Below, piece after piece: positions 58,552 through 64,000 of a DNA stretch of 64,000 bases; within the stretch, counting starts at the first letter, position 1, and every line of letters starts with the position of its first letter. The notes under the pieces are model-generated. The model ran no database searches, had not been told where the DNA came from, and saw only the letters and a program-made list of their open reading frames with translations. The position numbers and the translations under genes were made by a program. Source of the stretch: Nageia nagi (Eukaryota > Pinophyta); NCBI GenBank assembly GCA_050084985.1, contig JBITNC010000001.1, positions 166,966,001 through 167,030,000 on the forward strand. The letters are read 5' to 3'.

Positions 58552-59706
58552 CTAAACCGCCGAAGGATTAAATGAGCAATATGTTGAACTAAACAAAAAA
58601 CTAAAATCTAATATCACTTGATTATGACAAATTTTGGGAACACAATAATCTAAGTGTTCAGAAGTCACGGTTTGAGCGATTAAGATGATTCGTTCTTGAT
58701 ATCTCAAAGTCTGGTTGTAAGTACAATCAATTATGATTTTAGGCTTTTCTGTTGGCCATAGGAGATAGAAATATATCATTAAGTCATATTTTGATTTAGG
58801 AGAACACCATAGTTCAAATGCGTTGATACAAACAATGACTTGAGATTTATTTATTTTGACCTCCCAACCATAAGATTCGTGAATATCATAGAATGTCAGG
58901 GCTAGTTGTTGAATTTCGATAGGCATGGAAAAGATGTTGGAATATAGAGGAGTAGGAATGTTACGAATGACTTTCATAAATAGATCTCTGTCATACCTAT
59001 TTTTGAACCCAGGGAGATAATTTCCATTACTCTGTACTCTATGTCCTTTTGATAAATTTTTGATAATCTTATTTCTGATCTTTATTTGATTTATCGTTGC
59101 AAGTTCGGTAATACGGTAGGCTCATCTTTCTTCCAACTTTCATTTTCTAATTATGGGTCGCATTTGTGTGCAAGAGAATCTGTTGATTTGCCTATAATGT
59201 TGTTGTGGTGTTCTAGGAGGGAAGGCCACAAAAGCATTTGAAAAGTCATAAGTCACCCTTTTATGAGGTAAATAAGGTAAGAGTTCATCCATCCATTCCA
59301 GGTTTTTAGTTAATTGTTCGATGCAGTTCATCCTAGCTAAAAGGAGTGAAGGCTTTGTTAATTGGCACCTTATGTTGATACTCGGCCTTCCATAAGGCCA
59401 TTGTAGACAAAAGGCCATTATTTCATGTGATATTTGTTCCATATGTGCGAAATAAATTTGTGGGCCTAAATTAATACAGGCTTCATATCCAAAGAAGGTG
59501 ACTTCCCAACTAGTAATCCTACCACGAAACATATTATATGTTCTTTCATATTGCTCATCAATAGTCAACCATAAATAATTCAAGAGATCCATATCAAGGT
59601 TATGTTTCAAATATGTTAATGTGAAGTCACCTGGATATCTGGGCGATGGAAATCGTACTTGCAATTGCACGAAGCTACCTTCAGTAGATTCCTTTGCCAG
59701 ATTCAT
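58552..59706 (-). pseudogene. extra ORF after pol in element H, internally duplicated, unknown function
   Basis: Starts ATGAATCTGGCAAAGG at 59706, 104 bases after the pol stop, same strand. One frame of 385 codons to the stop at 58552, interrupted only by TGA at 59142-59140 and 59124-59122 (Arg CGA fits both). Two related halves: residues about 67-156 with WEV, CIN, LQWPYGRPSINIRC and VTYDFS, and about 281-369 with WEV, CIN, LLWPTEKPKIIIDC and VILDFS. Shared skeleton: WEV...CIN...WP..P.I.I.C...V..DFS. No signal peptide or membrane segment is obvious, so it does not look like an envelope. Extra ORFs near pol are known in plant Tat elements, but I do not recognise this family. Confidence 0.7.
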
Positions 59707-59810
59707 CTTTCTATTTTAATCATTTGACAAATATTAATATTTTTATTTATTTAGTATTTTAATTAATAATAAAATGAAACAAAAGAAAACTAATATATAC
59801 TTTTCCCTTT

Positions 59811-60941
59811 TTATGTATAGAAGGGTCGGAGATGCATGATATTTATAGGTTCATGCTCTTCATTTCCTTCTAAATCTGATAAATGATAAGTTCCCTTACC
59901 AAACTTTTTCTTAATGATGTACGGTCCTAACCAATTTGGAGCGAACTTGTCTCTAAGCTGTCATTATAGTCGTGAAGTTTGTTGATTTTCTTTTAAGACC
60001 AAATCACCTATTTTGAATTCACAAATTAAAGCTCTTTTATCAAAAGCTCATTTTATCCTCCTCTGATAAACACGCATGTGCTATAAAGCATTAACATGTT
60101 TTTCATATAAAAGCAATAACTGGTCTAAGCGAGTTTGTCTTGCTTCCTCATCAGCATTTTGCTCACTTAGATTTATTCTAAGAGATGGTATCTCAAGCTC
60201 TATGGGTAGGATGGCTTCTATTCCATAAACTAAAGAAAATGGCATTGCCCCAATGGGAGTGCGTACACTAGTACGATAAGCCCATAAGGCTTTCGGTATT
60301 TGTATATGCCAATCTTTATGAGAATCATTTACTATTTTTGCTAAAATGTTTCGAATAGTTTTGTTAGTAGCTTCTACCTGTCCATTACCTTGTGGATAAT
60401 AAGGAGTGGAAAAACTCTATTTAATTTTATACTTGTCACATATACATTTTACATCCTTATTTTTAAAATTCTTTCCATTATCCATAATTATTTGGCTTGG
60501 TATACCGAATCTACATATAATATAATTTTCTATAAACTCAGCGATTCATGCACCCGTAGTGGAAGTCATGGGAATAGCCTCTACCCATTTAGTAAAATAT
60601 TCAGTGGCTGTAATAATGAACTTATGCCCACCAGAGGATGTAGGTGTAATTTGTCCTATTAAATCTAAGGCCCATTTAGAGAATGGCCAAAGTGATTGTA
60701 TAGGATGTAGCTCCTGAGACAGCTGTGAAAATAAATGAGAATACTGTTGACATTTAAAACACTTTTTAATGTATTCACAACAATCCTTTTCCATAGTAGG
60801 CCAATAATACCCCATCCATATTAATTGCTTTACAAGTGCAATGCCATTAAAATGTCCTCCACATACTCCATCATGGGCAGAGGACATAGCTTTTTTACTA
60901 TCATTCCATTCGAGACATCTAAGTAATATACCATTGAAATT
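59811..60941 (-). pseudogene. gypsy integrase (element H)
   Basis: Zinc-binding part: SSAHDGVCGGHFNG and KKCFKCQQYS, all HHCC ligands kept. Core: WALDLIGQI (Asp), IMDNGKNFKN (Asp) and PYYPQGNGQVEATNKTI (Glu), so the DDE triad is intact. The C-terminal part has KALWAYRTSVRTPIG, IGDLVLKE, DKFAPNWLGPYIIKK and a final HLRPFYT, then TAA 59813-59811. In-frame stops: TGA 60548-60546, TAG 60419-60417, TAG 60083-60081, TGA 60050-60048, TAA/TGA 59966-59961, all where Gln or Arg fits. Frame otherwise continuous with the upstream RNase H. Confidence 0.9.
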
Positions 60942-62145
60942 TCATCGATGCAAGATGTCTCCTATCAAACAATATTTAGCCGCTTTAATTTTAAATGCTC
61001 GTCGTGATGATTTGTTAAGGTTTACAGGAAGAGTTCCAAATTTTAAAAAGTCTATCAATTCCTGGTACCAATTATCTTTATTCGTTACGTTAATATTTAA
61101 TACACTTTGTTCTTCATCTTCTTGTTGTAATGATGATTGAGATAATTGAATTATTTCAACTTGAATTGAAGATTTTTTAGGATCTTCTGGGATAAGAGAT
61201 CCAATAGAAACCATAGCATCTACGAATCTATTAGATGATCTCGGTGCCGCTTCTATACTAAATTGATCAAAAGATTTTAACAATTCTTCAACTAATGCTT
61301 TATACTTTTGAAGTAAAGGTTCTCTACATTGATAGATTCCTTTCACTTGATTTACGATGAGTAAAGAATCTCCAATAATTTTAATTCTTTTGAGTTTTAA
61401 TTTAATAGCGGTTTTTAATGCTAATATCAAAGCTTCATATTTCGTATTATTATTAGTACAAGGAAATTTAAGTTTAAATGAATACGGTATAGGGATTCCT
61501 TGCGGTGTTATAAATACAACACCTACTCCACCACCTTGTTCACATCGAGAACCATCAAAGTGTATTGTCATATCCCACTCATCTTCGAGTTCTACAGGTA
61601 TTTCAATTTCATCTAGTTGAAATATCCCATCATCAGGTAATTCAATGACAAGTGGTTTATTATCTTGTAAAGGAGCATCAGCGAGATAGTCAGCAATTAC
61701 TTGTCCTTTTATTGATTTTTGTCCAATAAAATGCAAATCAAATTCAGTTAGGTGCATTATCCACTTTGTAGTTCTTGAATTTTGATAGGTTTTATTCATC
61801 ATATATTTCAATGGGTCCACTTTAGAGACAACATATGTTGTATGATTAAGCATGTAATGTCGGAGCTTTTTAGTAGCAAAAACAACAGTAAGACATAATT
61901 TTTCCAAATATATGTATTTAATCTCATAACTCACAAGTGTTCTACTTAGATGATATATAGCTTGCTCTTTATTATATTCATTCCTCTGAGCAAGCATTGT
62001 TCCTAAGGTAGTTTCAGTAGCAAAAATGTATAACAAAAAGGGTACATCTTTTCTAGGTGGACTTAACACAGGAGGAGATAATAAATATCTTTTAATTTCC
62101 TCGAAGGCATCTTGTTGCTCTTTACCCCAATGATATTCTGTTCCC
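60942..62145 (-). pseudogene. gypsy RNase H and archaeal-type RNase H (element H)
   Basis: 375 open codons. The first RNase H reads VPFLLYIFATETTLGTMLAQ, without the canonical first Asp, as typical for Tat elements. The second, archaeal-type domain has IHFDGSRCEQGGGVGVVF, NTKYEALILALK, IIGDSLLIVNQ and a late Asp in RFVDAMVSIG, an intact DEDD set. This dual RNase H is the defining feature of the Tat lineage. It follows RT after a one-base frameshift in a T6 run (62146-62151) and ends at TGA 60944-60942. Confidence 0.9.
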
Positions 62146-63052
62146 TTTTTTATAGTTTTGTAAATGGTTTACATTTATCCGAAAGTTGAGCTATAAACCT
62201 CCTAATGGCTTGTAACTTACCCTGTAAACTCTGTAATTGTTTAAGATTTGCAGGAGGTGGCATATCTACAACCGCCTTCACTTTATTAGGATCTATTTCA
62301 ATTCCTCATCGAGACACAATAAATCCTAGTAGTTTTCCTGAAGTTACACCAAAAACACACTTTTTCGGATTTAATCTTACTTTATGTTCTAATAATCTAT
62401 CCAAGACTTTAATTAGGTCTTTTCCATGATCTATTTGATGTTTGGATCTAACCAACAAATCATCAACATAATCTTCTACTATGTCGTGCATATAATCATG
62501 CAATATATAGGTCATAGCCCTTTGATAAGTTGCCCCAGCATTCTTTAATCCAAAAGGCATAACTTTATAACAAAAGATACCCCACAGAGTTATAAAAGCT
62601 ATTTTATGTTGATCTTCAGGAGCTATATTTATTTGATTATAACCGGAAAAGCCATCCATTAATGATAGCATATCATGTCCTGCTATCGAATCTACCAAGC
62701 TATCAATGTTAGGTAGAGGGAAATCATCTTTGGGACAAGCTTTGTTAAGATCACAGAAATCTATGCATATTCGTATTTTTCCACTTGGTTTTTTCATAGG
62801 TACCATGTTAGATATCCAATCCGAATAATCTATAGGTTGTATAAATTTAGCTTCTAATAATTTTTGAAGTTCTTCTTTCACCATTAATGCTATAGTAGGA
62901 TGCATCTTACATAATTTCTGTTTAACCGGTTTAGCATCAGATTTTAAGGCTAAATTATGCACTACTAGTTTAGGGTCTATTCCAGGCATGTCCGCATATG
63001 ACCATGCGAATACTTTCTCTCATTCTTTTAGTAAAGTTATAATCTCTTCTTA
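62146..63052 (-). pseudogene. gypsy reverse transcriptase (element H)
   Basis: FAWSYADMPGIDPKLVVHNL and PIDYSDWISNMVPMKK open the domain; KIRICIDFCDLNKACPKDDF, PFGLKNAGATYQRAM and the active site EDYVDDLLVRS follow, all intact. The end is KLLGFIVSR, TGA (62308-62306), then GIEIDPNKVKAV. Stops at 63052-63050 (TAA) and 63022-63020 (TGA) precede the open piece. The frameshift at 62146-62151 (A6 on -) separates RT from RNase H. Confidence 0.92.
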
Positions 63053-64000
63053 CTCAATTTTCATGAGATTTTCTCCTAATTGAATTATTTTAGGATTCTG
63101 AGTATCATTATTGATATTTATTTCTAAGACCTTTTTAGTAAGCATATGCGATCCTTCTTCTAATTGATTCGGTACCGGTATCCAACCATTATCGTCAATG
63201 CTATATTCTTCATCAAATTCTTGAATTTGCTCATTCGTGCATACTTGATCTTTATAGGAATCAAATATGTAATCTATGTTTTTGAATTCGTGTACCAAAG
63301 GGTTGGATGATATAAGAGAAAAATCAGCAATTATTTCATTTGTAGGAGTATCGGCTATTATTCTGATTAAATCATGATTTTTGTTGGCTTCATTTATTTG
63401 TTCACTATTTTGATCTTCAACATCATTCTCTTTTATTATAACCATATTTACCAATGGTATATCGAAACATGAACTAATTGATGATTCGACATTTCTATTT
63501 ATTCTTTCTTGTATATCACTTGGTGAGCATGAATGGTTTCGGGGTGATTCAATATTATTTATGAAAAGCGCTTTGACCCCTTCTAAGACATCAATTTCAC
63601 TTAACTATTTTTCTCTTATACCAATACTTTCTTGTATTATGGATTCTTTCTCTAAAATCTCTTCACTATAATCCAAATTCTCTTCTTCTGAATTTTCTAA
63701 TTTAGCAAGAGTTTTACATTCATTTTGATAACCTAATCCCCTTTTATCAGTGGGATATTGATATTGTAATTCAATGATGTCTCGTGGACCTTGCTCATAC
63801 CGACCCAATCCTCGTCCTTGCCAATTACATTTGTTAAAATAGTTTTAAGACAAAAGTTCTTGAACAAGGTGATAAATATTTCATATCATTATCGAAACTT
63901 CCTTCATAAGTTTGATTGGGTATTGTTGACACCGGATCTACTATTCCCACATAGATAAACATGGTCTGATTAGGTACTTCCCCTAAAGGTACTATTTGTC
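63053..64000 (-). pseudogene. gypsy pol linker between protease and RT (element H), partial
   Basis: Reads, from the window edge: a partly open protease-side segment (LGEVPNQTMFIYVGIVDPV) in another frame, then after an apparent frameshift near 63845 a G-patch-like block WQGRGLGRYEQGPRD and KRGLGYQNE, then a long acidic linker (EEENLDYSEE; PNQLEEGSHMLTKK). A G-patch-like GxGLGxxxxG motif between protease and RT is seen in plant Tat pol proteins. The frame from 63808 to 62989 is continuous apart from stops at 63607-63605, 63052 and 63022. Protease itself is outside the window. Confidence 0.75.

Larger units (their letters stand above)
52887..64000 (-). mobile_element. Tat-type gypsy element H with extra ORF and antisense PMD gene (runs off the right edge)
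   Basis: Order on -: pol (from the window edge to 59811), an extra ORF in sense, a 145-bp tandem repeat, a PMD gene on the opposite strand, polypurine tract and a 612-bp 3' LTR. Gag and the 5' LTR are outside the window. Pol has intact active sites in RT, second RNase H and integrase, so H is the best preserved element here. Left flank CTTGA at 52882-52886 would be one target duplication copy. Confidence 0.9.

Noticed and set aside
58552-59706. Envelope-like gene after pol
   Set aside because: No signal peptide, transmembrane segment or coiled fusion region is visible; called an extra ORF of unknown function instead.
60390-62429. Several + strand open frames opposite pol of element H
   Set aside because: Shadows of the well-supported pol on -; no family resemblance.
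1-64000. A non-standard genetic code with TAG (and TAA) as Gln
   Set aside because: Many frames would open if TAG were Gln, but TGA stops at Arg-like positions, Cys-to-Tyr and Glu-to-Lys changes and frameshifts show ordinary mutational decay in transposons, not recoding.
1-64000. Fungal repeat-induced point mutation (RIP)
   Set aside because: The transition bias resembles RIP, but the element families (Tork, SIRE, Tat with archaeal-type RNase H, PMD genes) are plant ones, so methylation-driven deamination fits better.

Overview
This window looks like heterochromatic, transposon-filled DNA of a land plant with a large genome, possibly a gymnosperm (the lineage is a weak inference). It is AT-rich. 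Every coding segment I can recognise belongs to an LTR retrotransposon or to a gene carried by one: two Ty1/copia elements, at least six Ty3/gypsy elements of the Tat type (dual RNase H where pol is present), and four copies of a plant mobile domain (PMD) gene. I see no host housekeeping gene, rRNA, tRNA or CRISPR array.

Layout. 1-2840: 3' part of a Tork-like copia element (+). About 3350-10900: decayed gypsy element A (gag on +, PMD gene on -). About 10990-11470: gypsy gag scrap (-). About 11475-19443: SIRE-like copia element F (+). 19898-28534: complete gypsy element E (-), gag-pol, with 5-bp target duplication GTAGT. About 28852-48510: gypsy element G (+), split by gypsy element B (-, 31320-47833), which is split in turn by gypsy element C (+, 38988-46900, perfect CTTCT duplication). 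48509-52881: no gene recognised. 52887-64000: gypsy element H (-), entering from the right edge, with the best preserved pol, an extra sense ORF after pol, a tandem repeat, an antisense PMD gene and a 612-bp 3' LTR.

How the parts relate. In A, B, C and H the PMD gene lies between gag (or pol) and the 3' LTR on the opposite strand. A, B and C have gag but no pol, so they look like non-autonomous elements needing enzymes from relatives such as E or H. In C the PMD gene has its own TATA box and at least two introns. In H the DNA just upstream of the PMD start holds an array of about six degenerate TCACCGGNGTTCG-like units spaced 20-21 bp apart, and the same spacing recurs in the H LTR. This pairing of a PMD gene with a phased motif array is the most unusual thing here.

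Decay. Nearly all disabling changes read as C-to-T (or G-to-A) transitions: CAG to TAG, CAA to TAA, CGA to TGA, Cys to Tyr, Glu to Lys, Asp to Asn. Frames are otherwise preserved over kilobases. This is what long-term deamination of methylated cytosine would leave. All readings are by eye; no alignment or database search was run.
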